Source: Pseudomonas sp. NFR16 (GTDB lineage Bacteria; Pseudomonadota; Gammaproteobacteria; Pseudomonadales; Pseudomonadaceae). From it: a DNA stretch of 64,000 nucleotides. Position 1 is the first letter of the stretch, and each line of letters starts with the position of its first letter. This document shows, piece by piece, positions 1 through 9,206 of the stretch. The notes beneath the pieces were generated by a model. That model saw nothing but the letters and a program-made list of their open reading frames with translations, did not search any database and was not told the DNA's origin. The position numbers were made by a program, and so were the translations under genes. Location of the stretch: NCBI RefSeq assembly GCF_900108875.1, contig NZ_FNYJ01000007.1:168535-232534 (forward strand), in the 5' to 3' direction.

Positions 1-125
1 GGTAGGCGGGTAATACGTAGGACCGGCTTCAGCCGGGAAGAGGCCGGTGTGCGCACCATCAATCTCTCGATGGGATTTGTGACAGGTTCCCGGCTATAGC
101 CGGTCCTACGTGGTGCACGGTAGGT
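1..125. repeat. REP-like inverted pair (GGACCGGCTTCAGCC family)
   Basis: Two copies of a short palindromic element face each other: GTAGGACCGGCTTCAGCC at about 17-39 and its inverse at 87-110 (central TATA variant). The same element recurs at 12488-12551 and 40703-40768. This is the paired arrangement of Pseudomonas REP/BIME elements; it lies just beyond the 3' end of rsmE. Confidence 0.75.
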
Positions 126-160
126 GGGTCCTACAGGAGTGCGGCGGCGCCATCCCTAAA

Positions 161-880
161 CTAGAAATCTCCCCACAGCTGTTGCGCGATGCTCAACGCC
201 ACCACCGGCGCGGTTTCGGTGCGCAGCACACGCGGGCCCAGGCGGGCGGCGTGGAAGCCGGCATCTTGCGCTTGATCCACCTCGGCGTCGTTCAAGCCAC
301 CTTCTGGCCCGATCAGAAACGCCAGGCTGGCCGGTTTTTCATGACTGGTCAGTGGCTCCGCAACCGGGTGCAGTACCAGCTTCAGGTCCGCTTCGGTGTG
401 TTTGAGCCAGCCCGCCAGTGTCACCGGCGCGTTCACCAATGGCACCACCGACCGGCCGCACTGCTCGCAGGCGCTGATCGCAATCTGCTGCCAGTGGGCC
501 TGACGTTTTTCGGCACGTTCGTCCTTCAAGCGCACTTCGCAGCGCTCGCTGATGATCGGGGTGATTTGCGTCACGCCCAGCTCAGTGGCTTTCTGAATCG
601 CCCAGTCCATGCGCTCGCCCCGCGACAAGCCCTGGCCCAGATGCACCTGCAAGGGCGACTCGGCCTGGCCGGCGAAACTTTCGGTGACCTGCACGCGCAC
701 GCGCTTTTTACCGACTTCGGCAAGCGTTGCGCGAAACTCCTGGCCCGAGCCGTCGAACAGTTGCACCGCATCGCCTTCGGACATCCGCAAAACCCGACTG
801 ATGTAATGCGCCTGGGCCTCGGGCAGTTCGTGCTCGCCGGTGCTCAGCGGGGCATCGATGAAAAAGCGGGACAGTCTCAT
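161..880 (-). CDS. rsmE: 16S rRNA (uracil-1498-N3)-methyltransferase RsmE
   Basis: A 239-residue SPOUT-class methyltransferase that uses SAM to methylate N3 of U1498 in 16S rRNA in the assembled 30S subunit. The N-terminal part (residues 1-70) is the PUA-like RNA-binding domain. The C-terminal trefoil-knot SAM site is seen as LIGPEGGLNDAEV and LGPRVLRTETA near the end. Length is normal for the family (about 240). The start MRLSRFF is the family's usual N-terminus. It lies upstream of and co-directional with bioA on the minus strand, the standard Pseudomonas order, but about 200 bp of repeat-containing sequence separates them, so independent transcription is possible. Confidence 0.95.
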   Translation of the reverse strand: MRLSRFFIDAPLSTGEHELPEAQAHYISRVLRMSEGDAVQLFDGSGQEFRATLAEVGKKRVRVQVTESFAGQAESPLQVHLGQGLSRGERMDWAIQKATELGVTQITPIISERCEVRLKDERAEKRQAHWQQIAISACEQCGRSVVPLVNAPVTLAGWLKHTEADLKLVLHPVAEPLTSHEKPASLAFLIGPEGGLNDAEVDQAQDAGFHAARLGPRVLRTETAPVVALSIAQQLWGDF

Positions 881-919
881 GGTTGTTTCTCAGTGAATTG
901 TATTGATGCTGCGATCCAT

Positions 920-1060
920 TGTAGGAGTGAGCGTGCTCGCGATGCTGATCGTTCCCACGCTCCGCGTGGCAATGCATCCCGTGGCGCTCAGCGCTACACA
1001 GGCGGACGCGGAGTGTCCAGATCGTCGTTCCCACGCGGACCGTGGGAATCATCGGCCCAG
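920..1060. repeat. Dispersed intergenic repeat (CGTTCCCACGCTCCGCGTGG family)
   Basis: The rsmE-bioA gap holds the motif CGTTCCCACGCTCCGCGTGG, followed by GGACGCGGAGTGTCC and a second diverged arm CGTTCCCACGCGG. Similar copies occur at 44818-44930 and 53548-53660. The imperfect palindromes could form hairpins in transcripts of either gene. Confidence 0.6.
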
Positions 1061-1077
1061 TGAGTCGCGTATTTCAA

Positions 1078-2484
1078 TCAGCCCGGATCACGAAAGTCCG
1101 GGTGGAAATTTTCTCTCACGGCCACGTTCACGCTGCTTCGTGTGGCGATGTCGATGCCTTCGCTGGCGACCTCGGCGAGGAAATCGATCTGCTCCGGCGT
1201 GATCACGTACGGCGGCAGGAAATACACCACGCTGCCCAGTGGACGCAGCAGCGCACCTCGGGTCAGGGCGTGCTCGAAAACTTTGAGGCCGCGACGTTCC
1301 TGCCACGGATACGCCGTTTTGGTCGCCTTGTCCTGCACCATTTCGATGGCGATGGCCATTCCGGTCTGGCGCACCTCGGCCACATGAGGGTGATCGGCCA
1401 GGTGGGCCGTCGCGGTCTTCATGCGCTGTGCGAGCGCCTTGTTGTTCTCGATGACGTTGTCCTGCTCGAAGATATCCAGCGTTGCCAGTGCGGCCGCACA
1501 CGCCAATGGATTGCCGGTGTAGCTGTGAGAGTGCAAGAACGCGCGCAAGGTCGGGTAGTCATCGTAAAACGCGTCGTAAACGTCATCGGTGGTGATGCAC
1601 GCCGCCAGCGGCAGATAACCGCCGGTGAGCGCCTTGGACAAGCACAGGAAGTCCGGGCGGATACCGGCTTGCTCGCAGGCGAACATCGTTCCGGTACGGC
1701 CGAAGCCTACGGCGATCTCATCGTGGATGAGGTGCACGCCGTATCGGTCACAGGCCTCGCGCAGCAGCTTGAGGTAGATCGGGTCGTACATCCGCATGCC
1801 GCCTGCGCCCTGAATCAGCGGCTCGATGATCACTGCCGCGACCGTCTCGTGGTTTTCGGCGAGCGTCTGCTCCATCACCGCAAACATCGTGCGCGTGTGT
1901 TCTTCCCAGCTCACGCCTTCGGGACGGTGATAGCAGTCGGGGCTGGGCACCTTGATGGTGTCCATCAGTAATGCTTTATAGGTTTCAGTGAACAGCGGCA
2001 CGTCGCCCACCGACATCGCTGCTACGGTCTCGCCGTGATAACTGTTAGTCAGGGTGACGTAGCGTTTTTTGTTCGGTTTGCCGCGGTTGAGCCAGTAGTG
2101 AAAGCTCATTTTCAGCGCGACTTCGATGCAGGACGACCCGTTATCGGCGTAAAAGCAGCGCGTCAGTCCTTCCGGCGTCATGGCGACGAGGCGCTCGGAC
2201 AGTTCGATCACCGGCTGATGGCTGAAGCCCGCCAGGATCACGTGCTCCAATTGGTCGACCTGATCCTTGATGCGCTGATTGATGCGCGGATTGGCATGGC
2301 CGAACACGTTGACCCACCAGGAGCTGACGGCGTCCAGATAACGCTTGCCTTCGAAGTCCTCCAGCCAAACCCCGTCACCGCGCTTGATCGGTATCAGCGG
2401 CAGGTTTTCGTGGTCTTTCATCTGGGTGCAGGGATGCCACAGGACCTTGAGGTCACGTTGCATCCACTGATCGTTGAGGCCCAT
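1078..2484 (-). CDS. bioA: Adenosylmethionine-8-amino-7-oxononanoate aminotransferase
   Basis: Class III PLP-dependent aminotransferase of biotin synthesis: it converts KAPA to DAPA with SAM as amino donor. At 468 residues it matches the family. Visible signatures are GSSCIEVALKM (PLP phosphate binding), SYHGET, the HDEIAVGFGRTG segment and the PLP lysine in LSKALTGGYLPLA. I chose the start MGLNDQWMQRDLKVLWHPCTQ at 2484, behind an AGGAGA ribosome site, rather than the longer reading frame beginning 27 bases upstream. It is divergent from the amine oxidase gene. No other bio genes are in view, as is usual for Pseudomonas bioA. Confidence 0.95.
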   Translation of the reverse strand: MGLNDQWMQRDLKVLWHPCTQMKDHENLPLIPIKRGDGVWLEDFEGKRYLDAVSSWWVNVFGHANPRINQRIKDQVDQLEHVILAGFSHQPVIELSERLVAMTPEGLTRCFYADNGSSCIEVALKMSFHYWLNRGKPNKKRYVTLTNSYHGETVAAMSVGDVPLFTETYKALLMDTIKVPSPDCYHRPEGVSWEEHTRTMFAVMEQTLAENHETVAAVIIEPLIQGAGGMRMYDPIYLKLLREACDRYGVHLIHDEIAVGFGRTGTMFACEQAGIRPDFLCLSKALTGGYLPLAACITTDDVYDAFYDDYPTLRAFLHSHSYTGNPLACAAALATLDIFEQDNVIENNKALAQRMKTATAHLADHPHVAEVRQTGMAIAIEMVQDKATKTAYPWQERRGLKVFEHALTRGALLRPLGSVVYFLPPYVITPEQIDFLAEVASEGIDIATRSSVNVAVRENFHPDFRDPG

Positions 2485-2718
2485 CGGTATTCTCCTGGTG
2501 ACGACTCGCATGGCGCGAGGGCAAACAATCGCGCAAGCCTATGCAATGGACGGCAGCGGGACAACCTTTAGCGCATTCTTTCGCTGCCTGCTGGCGCCGC
2601 AAACAAGCCCGACGGACATTGCTGGCGGGCGTTTCGCGGCTGGCGTATCCTTCGCGCTCTTCGAAGAATCGGACACAAAATCCGACAATTCCCCCCGTTT
2701 TATTCCGGAGTTCGCTGA

Positions 2719-4494
2719 ATGCTTTCTGGTTGGCTGCGCGCCTGTGCGCTGGTGATGGTTGGGCTGGTCAGCGCTTCGGCGCTTGCCGTTGATAAACCGC
2801 ATACGGCGATTGTCGTCGGGGGTGGCCTGGCGGGCCTGACGGCCGCCTATGAGCTGCAGAGCAAGGGCTGGCAGGTCACGCTGCTCGAGGCCAAGCCAGC
2901 GGTGGGCGGCCGCTCGGGTCTGGCCGGCAGTGAGTGGATCGGCAACGCCAAGGCCCAGCCGGTCCTCAACCAGTATCTGGATCGCTTCAAGATTAAACCT
3001 GTGCCTGCGCCTGAGTTCGTGCGCACACCGGGCTATCTGATCGACGGCGAATATTTCTCGGCTGCTGATCTTGCCACCAAACAGCCTGCAACCGCGGAAG
3101 CCATCAAACGCTACGAAGCGGCGCTGGACGATATGGCCCGCTCGATCACCGATCCCGAAAACCCTGCGGCCAACAGCACGCTTTTCGCGCTGGACCAGAT
3201 CAACGTGGCCAACTGGCTGGACCGTCTGAGTCTGCCAGCGACGGCGCGCCAGCTCATCAATCAGCAGATTCGTACGCGCTATGACGAACCATCGCGCCTG
3301 TCGTTGCTGTATTTCGCACAGCAGTCGCGGGTCAATCGCAACGTCGACGACCGCGACCGTCGTGCGGCACGCCTGCCCGGTGGCAGCGCAGTGCTGGCCG
3401 AGGAGTTCGTCAAACAGCTGAAAGTGATCAAGACCAACTCGCCGGTTTCGGCCATCAACCAGGACAAGGACGGCGTCACCGTCAAGGTGGGTTCGGTGGG
3501 CTACGAGGCCGAGTACGTCGTGCTCGCCGTGCCGTTGCGCGCGTTGAGCAAGATTCAGCTGACCCCGGCGCTGGATGCTCAGCACCAGGGTGCTATCAAG
3601 AGCACGAACTACGGCTGGCATGACCAGATCATGCTCAAGTTCAAGAATCCGGTGTGGGACAGCAAGGCGCGCATGTCCGGCGAAATCTACAGCAACACGG
3701 GCCTGGGCATGCTGTGGATTGAGCCTGCACTGAAAGGCGGCGCCAACGCGGTCATCAATCTGTCGGGCGATAACGCACGCATCATGCAGGCGTTCGGCGA
3801 CAAACAACTGGTGGATCAGGTGCTGATTCGTCTGCACGCTTTCTATCCACAGGCTCGTGGCGCTTTCACCGGTTATGAAATCCGACGCTCCAGCGTCGAC
3901 CCTTCAACCGGCGGCGCGTACCTGGCCTTTGGTCCGGGCCAGATCAGCAAATACTGGCGTCTGTGGGAAAAACCCTTGCAGCGCGTAGCCTTTGCCGGCG
4001 AACACACCGACAGCCTGTACCCGGGCACCCTGGAAGGTGCACTGCGCACCGGTCAACGGGCTGCCGGCCAAGTGCAGGATCTGGCCGCCGGCAAGTCGTT
4101 CGAGCCTGTGAAAGTCGCGCCGCCGAAAGCACCTGAAGCAGCGCCTAAAGAGAGCGGCGGCATCGGCGGCTTCTTCTCGAACATGTTTGGCGGGTCGAAA
4201 CCCGAGCCGAAACCGGCTGAAAAAGCGCCAGAGCCTGCACCGGCTCCCGCTCCTTCGCCTGCACCTGCTCCGGTAGTCGCGCCGCCTGCTCCTGCCGTGG
4301 AGCCAGCCAAGCCGGCGGTCGAGCCTGCGAAGAAGGCCGCGACCAAAAAAGAGCCAGCCAAGAAAGAGCCCGCCAAAAAGGCTCCGGCAAAACCGGCTGC
4401 CACCCATAAGGCCCCGGCCAAGACCGACGCGGCCAAAAAAGCTCCGGCCAAGGCGACAACCCCGGCCGCTCCGGCCACTGACAGCAAGAATTGA
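2719..4494 (+). CDS. Flavin monoamine oxidase family protein with alanine/lysine/proline-rich tail
   Basis: A 591-residue FAD-dependent amine oxidase-like protein. It starts with a hydrophobic signal-type segment (about residues 5-22, ending SASALA). This is followed by the FAD Rossmann motif VVGGGLAGLTAAYEL (from about residue 32) with the acidic EAKPAVGGRSG, and near residue 430 by the C-terminal FAD motif FAGEHTDSLYPGTLEGAL. The oxidase domain ends by about residue 455. The remainder is low complexity: a GGIGGFFSNMFGG spacer, a Pro/Ala stretch and repeated PAKK/KKEPAKK blocks like histone H1 or AlgP tails. The ribosome site CGGAG precedes the start. The gene is divergent from bioA and is followed by a strong terminator. 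The substrate is unknown. Confidence 0.85.
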   Translation: MLSGWLRACALVMVGLVSASALAVDKPHTAIVVGGGLAGLTAAYELQSKGWQVTLLEAKPAVGGRSGLAGSEWIGNAKAQPVLNQYLDRFKIKPVPAPEFVRTPGYLIDGEYFSAADLATKQPATAEAIKRYEAALDDMARSITDPENPAANSTLFALDQINVANWLDRLSLPATARQLINQQIRTRYDEPSRLSLLYFAQQSRVNRNVDDRDRRAARLPGGSAVLAEEFVKQLKVIKTNSPVSAINQDKDGVTVKVGSVGYEAEYVVLAVPLRALSKIQLTPALDAQHQGAIKSTNYGWHDQIMLKFKNPVWDSKARMSGEIYSNTGLGMLWIEPALKGGANAVINLSGDNARIMQAFGDKQLVDQVLIRLHAFYPQARGAFTGYEIRRSSVDPSTGGAYLAFGPGQISKYWRLWEKPLQRVAFAGEHTDSLYPGTLEGALRTGQRAAGQVQDLAAGKSFEPVKVAPPKAPEAAPKESGGIGGFFSNMFGGSKPEPKPAEKAPEPAPAPAPSPAPAPVVAPPAPAVEPAKPAVEPAKKAATKKEPAKKEPAKKAPAKPAATHKAPAKTDAAKKAPAKATTPAAPATDSKN

Positions 4495-4513
4495 TGAGCG
4501 CTTGCTGACACGA

Positions 4514-4546
4514 GAAAGGCGCGGTTTCTACCGCGCCTTTTTTTCG
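4514..4546 (+). terminator. Rho-independent terminator after the amine oxidase gene
   Basis: The inverted repeat AAAGGCGCGGT / ACCGCGCCTTT with a TTCT loop is followed by a run of T. It lies about 20 bases after the stop codon. Confidence 0.85.
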
Positions 4547-4760
4547 TCTGCTAAAAAGTACTGTGCCTGAAAGGCGAGTCGATAAGTCCACGCGCAGGAA
4601 CTGCCACGCACTTCGGGAATAACGTTGCGTTAATGCAGCGCGAAAGAAAATATGACAGGAGATTTCCATCGGATTTCCTGATATTTCAAAGCAATATTTT
4701 GCGCTTTCTTTCGATAGGTAAAACGCTAGTCTTTCACTCGGCTCTTACAGGATATTCGGC

Positions 4761-5312
4761 ATGCAGTTACGCAACTCTTCTTCTCGATATGGCTGGGTCA
4801 GCATCGTTCTACACTGGGGCGTTGCGCTGACCGTTTTCGGAATGTTTGCGCTGGGGTTGTGGATGGTTGGCCTGGGTTATTACGACGCTTGGCGTAAAGC
4901 GGGTCCTGACCTGCATAAAAGCATTGGGATCACGTTGTTCCTGTTCATGTTGATTCGGGTGGTCTGGCGCTTCATCAGCCCACCGCCAGCTGCACCGGCC
5001 AATCACAGCCGCTTCGTACGGGTCGCCGCCAAACTCGGTCATGCGTTCCTGTATCTGGATCTGTTTCTGGTCATGTTCGCCGGATACCTCATTTCCACCG
5101 CCGAAGGTGTGGGGATTCCGGTATTCGGTCTGTTTGAAGTGCCCGCGCTGATCAGTGGACTGCCCGACCAGGCAGACGTTGCCGGTGAAGTGCATTTGTA
5201 CCTCGCCTGGACCCTGGTGATTTTTGCCGTACTCCATGGGCTGGCTGCTTTGAAGCATCACTTCATTGATCGTGATGCGACCCTTGTTCGTATGCTTGGC
5301 CGCAAGGCCTGA
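4761..5312 (+). CDS. Cytochrome b561 family protein
   Basis: A 183-residue integral membrane di-heme cytochrome b561 of the bacterial CybB type, which passes electrons between quinones and periplasmic or membrane partners. Four hydrophobic segments are evident (about residues 15-37, 50-70, 90-110 and 145-165). Candidate heme-ligand histidines sit in VLHWGVAL, PDLHKSIGI, EVHLYLAW and AVLHGLAALKHH. It is followed 32 bases later by a yceI gene; cytochrome b561 and YceI commonly occur together, and this pair appears to form an operon. An AGGAT sequence precedes the start. Confidence 0.9.
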   Translation: MQLRNSSSRYGWVSIVLHWGVALTVFGMFALGLWMVGLGYYDAWRKAGPDLHKSIGITLFLFMLIRVVWRFISPPPAAPANHSRFVRVAAKLGHAFLYLDLFLVMFAGYLISTAEGVGIPVFGLFEVPALISGLPDQADVAGEVHLYLAWTLVIFAVLHGLAALKHHFIDRDATLVRMLGRKA

Positions 5313-5344
5313 TGCTCACTCACAACTCAGAAGGAACACGACAC

Positions 5345-5941
5345 ATGTTGAAAAAGACGTTTGCTGCATTGGCCCTCGGTACTGCTCTGCTGTCGGCTGG
5401 TCAGGCGATGGCTGCCGACTACACCATTGACAAGGAAGGTCAGCACGCCTTCATCAACTTCAAAATCAGCCACCTGGGCTACAGCTTCATCTACGGTACG
5501 TTCAAGGACTGGAGCGGCACATTCAGCTTCGACGCTGCCAAGCCTGAGGACAGCAAAATCAGCATCGACGTGAAAACCGCCAGCGTTGACACCAACCATG
5601 CTGAACGTAACAAGCACATCAGCAGCAAGGACTTCCTGGACGTCGCGACCTATCCGGACGCCAAGTTCGTGTCGACCAAAATCACCAACGTCGGCAAGAA
5701 CGCCGATGGCAAGACCACGGCTGACGTGGTGGGTGATCTGACGCTGCACGGCGTGACCAAACCTGTCACCGTCAAGACGACTTTCCTGGGCGAAGGCAAG
5801 GATCCGTGGGGCGGCTACCGTGCAGGCTTTGAAGGTACTACCACCATCAAACGTTCTGATTTCGGCAAGATGATGGACCTGGGTCCACAGTCCGACACCA
5901 TGACCCTGGACATCACGTTCGAAGGCGTCAAGGCCAAGTAA
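5345..5941 (+). CDS. YceI family periplasmic lipocalin-like protein
   Basis: A 198-residue secreted protein with an N-terminal signal peptide (MLKKTFAALALG to AMAA, cleavage before DYTID). A single YceI domain of the lipocalin-like beta-barrel fold follows; the family binds isoprenoid chains such as ubiquinone-8. Typical segments are ISHLGYSFIYGTFKDWSG and NKHISSKDFLDVATYPDAKF. In P. aeruginosa the homologue is called PasP. The start is at the signal peptide methionine behind AGAAGGAA; a longer frame begins at 5312 and is less likely. It follows the cytochrome b561 gene and is closed by a terminator. Confidence 0.92.
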   Translation: MLKKTFAALALGTALLSAGQAMAADYTIDKEGQHAFINFKISHLGYSFIYGTFKDWSGTFSFDAAKPEDSKISIDVKTASVDTNHAERNKHISSKDFLDVATYPDAKFVSTKITNVGKNADGKTTADVVGDLTLHGVTKPVTVKTTFLGEGKDPWGGYRAGFEGTTTIKRSDFGKMMDLGPQSDTMTLDITFEGVKAK

Positions 5942-5956
5942 TTCGGGCTGCTGCAA

Positions 5957-5990
5957 TAAAAAACGCCGACCTTTGGGTCGGCGTTTTTGT
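5957..5990 (+). terminator. Rho-independent terminator after yceI
   Basis: The stem AAACGCCGACC / GGTCGGCGTTTTT with a short TTTG loop lies 16 bases past the stop codon. Confidence 0.85.
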
Positions 5991-6075
5991 GAGTGCTCCT
6001 CACGTTTCGGAAGGCTTAACGGCCATCTGAACCCAAGCCTGAGCGTGCCCGGGCTGTGGCGGCAGCGCATACAGA

Positions 6076-6115
6076 CAAACAAAAACGCCCCGAACCAGTC
6101 GGGGCGTTTTCGTTT
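6076..6115 (-). terminator. Terminator after rhlE (probably bidirectional)
   Basis: The stem AAACGCCCCGA / TCGGGGCGTTTT is flanked by A-rich and T-rich runs on both sides. It ends about 10 bases from the rhlE stop and can serve the minus-strand helicase gene. Confidence 0.8.
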
Positions 6116-6124
6116 CAGCCAGGC

Positions 6125-8014
6125 TTAACCTTCGCGATTGCGGGTCAGCAGGGCAGGTTTTTCACCGCGTGGGCGGCTTGGCAACTGATCAAGCAGCTCG
6201 GCCGACGGGAAGCGGTCGACCTTGGATTCCTTGTGCATGATCTTCGGCTGGTTCTGGTTTTCACGAGGACCTTTCACCGCAGGCTCCTGACGGGCAGCCT
6301 GATCTTCACGCGCAGGGCGACGGTTGCGTGGCTGATCGTCGCGACGCGGCTGACCATCACGGCCCGAACCGTTGCGAGGACCGTTACGCTTGGCTGGCGC
6401 GCCTGTACCCGCGGCGGCACCGGCGCCGCCATTGCGCGGACCGCTGCGCCCCGGAGCCTGACCGCGTGGCGCAGGTGCTGCGCCAGTGGCCGGAGCGCCC
6501 GGACGACGGTTGCGGCCTTGCTGGTTCTTGCCCTGATAAGGACTCACGTAGTCAGCGCGATTACCGAAGTTGTCGACTTCGTCATCCAGGAACTCGTCAG
6601 GCGCACGGTCAGCACGCGGTGCGGGTGGCTGGGACGGGCGTGCTTCGTTAGACGGCGTGCCCTGGCGGGGCTTCTGCTGACGAGCGGGACGTGCCGGACG
6701 CTCGCCCGACGCTGCCGGCTTGTCCTTGCCCTTGTCTTTACCCTTGTCCTTGCGACCGCCGCCACCGCCGCCGCCATTCGGACCGTCGCCCCGAGGGCCG
6801 CGAGCATTGCGCGGGTTGCGTACGTCCGGACGCTCACGCACTTCAGGCTTTTCAGCCTCTACGGCGGTGATGTCAAAGCCCATCAGATCGCCGTCCGCGA
6901 TCTTCTGTTTGGTCATGCGCTCAATGCTTTTAAGCAGTTTTTCTTCATCTGGCGCGACCAGCGAAATCGCCTCGCCGGTGCGTCCGGCTCGACCGGTACG
7001 GCCGATACGGTGCACGTAATCTTCATCGACGTTCGGCAGTTCGAAGTTGACCACGTGGGGCAGCTGATCGATGTCCAGGCCGCGAGCGGCGATGTCGGTG
7101 GCGACCATGATGCGAACGGTGCCCGCCTTGAAGTCGGCCAGCGCCTTGGTGCGCGCGTTCTGGCTTTTGTTGCCATGGATGGCCACAGCGCTCAGGCCGT
7201 GTTTATCCAGGTATTCGGCCAGACGGTTGGCGCCGTGCTTGGTGCGAGTGAACACCAGCACCTGTTCCCATGCGCCCTGAGTGATCAGGTGGGCGAGCAG
7301 CGAGCGCTTGTGGTTGGCTGGCAGGCGGAAAACGCGCTGTTCGATACGCTCGACCGTGGTGTTCGGCGGCGTGACTTCAATGCGTTCCGGGTTGTGCAGC
7401 AGCTTGCCGGCGAGGGCCGTGATGTCTGCCGAGAACGTTGCAGAGAACAGCAGGTTCTGGCGTTTGGCAGGCAGGCGAGCGAGGACTTTCTTCACGTCGT
7501 GAACGAAGCCCATGTCGAGCATGCGGTCGGCTTCGTCGAGCACGAGAATTTCAACGTGGGACAGATCGACGCTGCCTTGGCCGGCCAGGTCGAGCAGGCG
7601 ACCCGGGCAGGCCACCAGCACGTCGACGCCGCGCGCCATGGCCTGAACCTGTGGGTTCATGCCGACGCCGCCGAAAATGCACGCACTGACGAACTTGAGG
7701 TTCTTGGCGTAGATCTTGAAGCTGTCGTGAACCTGGGCTGCGAGTTCACGCGTTGGGGTCAGGACCAGTACGCGAGGTTGGCGCGGGCCATGACGCTGGG
7801 ATTTGTCCGGGTGACCGGCGGGGAACAGACGCTCCAGAATCGGAAGAGCGAAACCACCGGTTTTACCAGTACCTGTCTGAGCGGCGACCATCAGATCGCG
7901 GCCTTGCAACACGGCGGGGATAGCCCGCTGTTGCACCGGAGTAGGCTGGGTATAGCCAGCAGCCTCGATGGCGCTGACTAAAGCCTCGGAGAGACCGAGG
8001 GAAGCAAAGGACAT
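6125..8014 (-). CDS. rhlE: DEAD-box ATP-dependent RNA helicase, RhlE type
   Basis: A 629-residue DEAD-box RNA helicase. The Q motif (PTPVQQRAIP), Walker A (AAQTGTGKTGG), DEAD (VLDEADRMLDMG), SAT (LFSATF) and motif VI (HRIGRTGRAG) are all present within about the first 370 residues. A long basic, Gly/Arg/Pro-rich C-terminal tail follows (about residues 395-629, with blocks such as GPNGGGGGGGRKDKGKDKGK), typical of Pseudomonas RhlE and likely used for RNA binding. The start MSFASLGLSEALV is at 8014; an upstream in-frame ATG at 8095 is judged part of the leader. The leader is long (over 200 bases to the next gene), as is common for cold-regulated helicase genes. Confidence 0.93.
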   Translation of the reverse strand: MSFASLGLSEALVSAIEAAGYTQPTPVQQRAIPAVLQGRDLMVAAQTGTGKTGGFALPILERLFPAGHPDKSQRHGPRQPRVLVLTPTRELAAQVHDSFKIYAKNLKFVSACIFGGVGMNPQVQAMARGVDVLVACPGRLLDLAGQGSVDLSHVEILVLDEADRMLDMGFVHDVKKVLARLPAKRQNLLFSATFSADITALAGKLLHNPERIEVTPPNTTVERIEQRVFRLPANHKRSLLAHLITQGAWEQVLVFTRTKHGANRLAEYLDKHGLSAVAIHGNKSQNARTKALADFKAGTVRIMVATDIAARGLDIDQLPHVVNFELPNVDEDYVHRIGRTGRAGRTGEAISLVAPDEEKLLKSIERMTKQKIADGDLMGFDITAVEAEKPEVRERPDVRNPRNARGPRGDGPNGGGGGGGRKDKGKDKGKDKPAASGERPARPARQQKPRQGTPSNEARPSQPPAPRADRAPDEFLDDEVDNFGNRADYVSPYQGKNQQGRNRRPGAPATGAAPAPRGQAPGRSGPRNGGAGAAAGTGAPAKRNGPRNGSGRDGQPRRDDQPRNRRPAREDQAARQEPAVKGPRENQNQPKIMHKESKVDRFPSAELLDQLPSRPRGEKPALLTRNREG

Positions 8015-8243
8015 GAGTAATCCTGTCTTAAGTTGGGGCCAAGGGGCCCAAATAGGGATGATCTTCCGGGCGCAGATTGGCGTGAGAAAGCGCAATCCCG
8101 TCCGGTCCTGTCGGGGTCTGTAAGTTCAACTCGTGGCATGAGCGCTGGGTGAAGAATGCGCTGCTGGCGTGATCGAGAAGTCTTCCGTGAGACCGAGCAT
8201 CCGGGCGTAAGCCTGGCGGGAACGCCGGAGTATAACAGAGCAA

Positions 8244-9068
8244 TCACAACGCGCTGCTTTCATGCTGCTCAACGGTTTTATCGATGCCGGCTGCCGGTGG
8301 CGTCGCAGAGTGCGTTGCCGGCGCCACCCGTGTCTCGCCCGTATAGCGCGCTACCAGCTGCGCGTAGGCGGGTTCACGTTTGAAGCGTTTCAACTCGGCA
8401 CTGAAACGTTGTACCAGTAAATCCATGCCAGCGTTACGTCGCAATGCAAGAAATTGCTCTCGGTGGCTGACAACACCGGGGAGCTGGCTCACCTGATCGC
8501 GCAATTTCAACTGGTCGATGATTGCCTGGCCGACGAGGCGGTCAGTCACCATCAGGTCGACACGGCCGCGAATCAGTTTGCCGAAGTTCGCCTCGTGGCT
8601 GGGTGCAGGCTCGCGTGTGAACAGCGTCGAGCTGTCGAACTCCGGGCTGTACAAATAGCCTGGCGACACACCGATGGTCAGCCCGCGCAGATCGTCCAGA
8701 CTGTCGAAAGCATGGGGCCGGGCATTGGCCTGATACATCACGTAATTGACGTCCGACATGGGCTCGGTCGGGTACAACAGCAAATTGTCGCGTTCGCTCG
8801 CCTGAAAAATATCCAGAATGCCGTCGGCATCACCTTGCTGGAGCATCATCAGGCAGCGTTTCCACGGCAGGAACTGCCACTGAACATCGATGCCCAGACG
8901 CTGGAAGACAATGGACGTGGTGTCGTAATCCAGGCCTGAAACATGCTGGTCGTCAACGATGATGTAAGGCGACCACGGCTCGGTGACGATACGCAGCTTT
9001 TCGCCCAGCGCATTGAGGCTCAGGCAGGCGAGCAGGGTGGCGATCAGCAGTCGGAAGGTCTGAGGCAT
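8244..9068 (-). CDS. Periplasmic substrate-binding protein, SBP_bac_3 family
   Basis: A 274-residue secreted protein. The signal peptide (about residues 1-22, LACLSLNALG) is followed by a family 3 extracellular solute-binding domain of the amino-acid-binding type (KLRIVTEPWSPYIIVDD, LRGLTIGVSPGYLYSPEF, DLMVTDRLVGQAIIDQL). No ABC permease or ATPase genes are adjacent, so it is either an orphan binding protein or a periplasmic sensor. The ligand cannot be inferred. The last 25 residues are low-complexity and lie outside the domain. Confidence 0.85.
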   Translation of the reverse strand: MPQTFRLLIATLLACLSLNALGEKLRIVTEPWSPYIIVDDQHVSGLDYDTTSIVFQRLGIDVQWQFLPWKRCLMMLQQGDADGILDIFQASERDNLLLYPTEPMSDVNYVMYQANARPHAFDSLDDLRGLTIGVSPGYLYSPEFDSSTLFTREPAPSHEANFGKLIRGRVDLMVTDRLVGQAIIDQLKLRDQVSQLPGVVSHREQFLALRRNAGMDLLVQRFSAELKRFKREPAYAQLVARYTGETRVAPATHSATPPAAGIDKTVEQHESSAL

Positions 9069-9206
9069 GGGGCGAGATTACGACGCTCGACCCCGAAATA
9101 GAAGCATTGTTTCCGAGTGCCCCGGGCAGGCCCCATTGCGCTGAGAGCCTGCCGCTAGAGCGTCGCCTCGCGATCGCAAGAGTCACTGAAGCCGGTTGCG
9201 GGGTGT

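Noticed and set aside
110..1063. 317-residue plus-strand frame over rsmE
   Set aside because: Runs through REP-like repeats and antisense to a clear RsmE gene.
2539..3837. 432-residue antisense frame over the amine oxidase gene
   Set aside because: Shadow frame; no family similarity and it crosses the promoter region.
6056..7981. 641-residue open frame antisense to rhlE
   Set aside because: Composition mirrors the helicase codons and repeats; RhlE on the other strand has all motifs.
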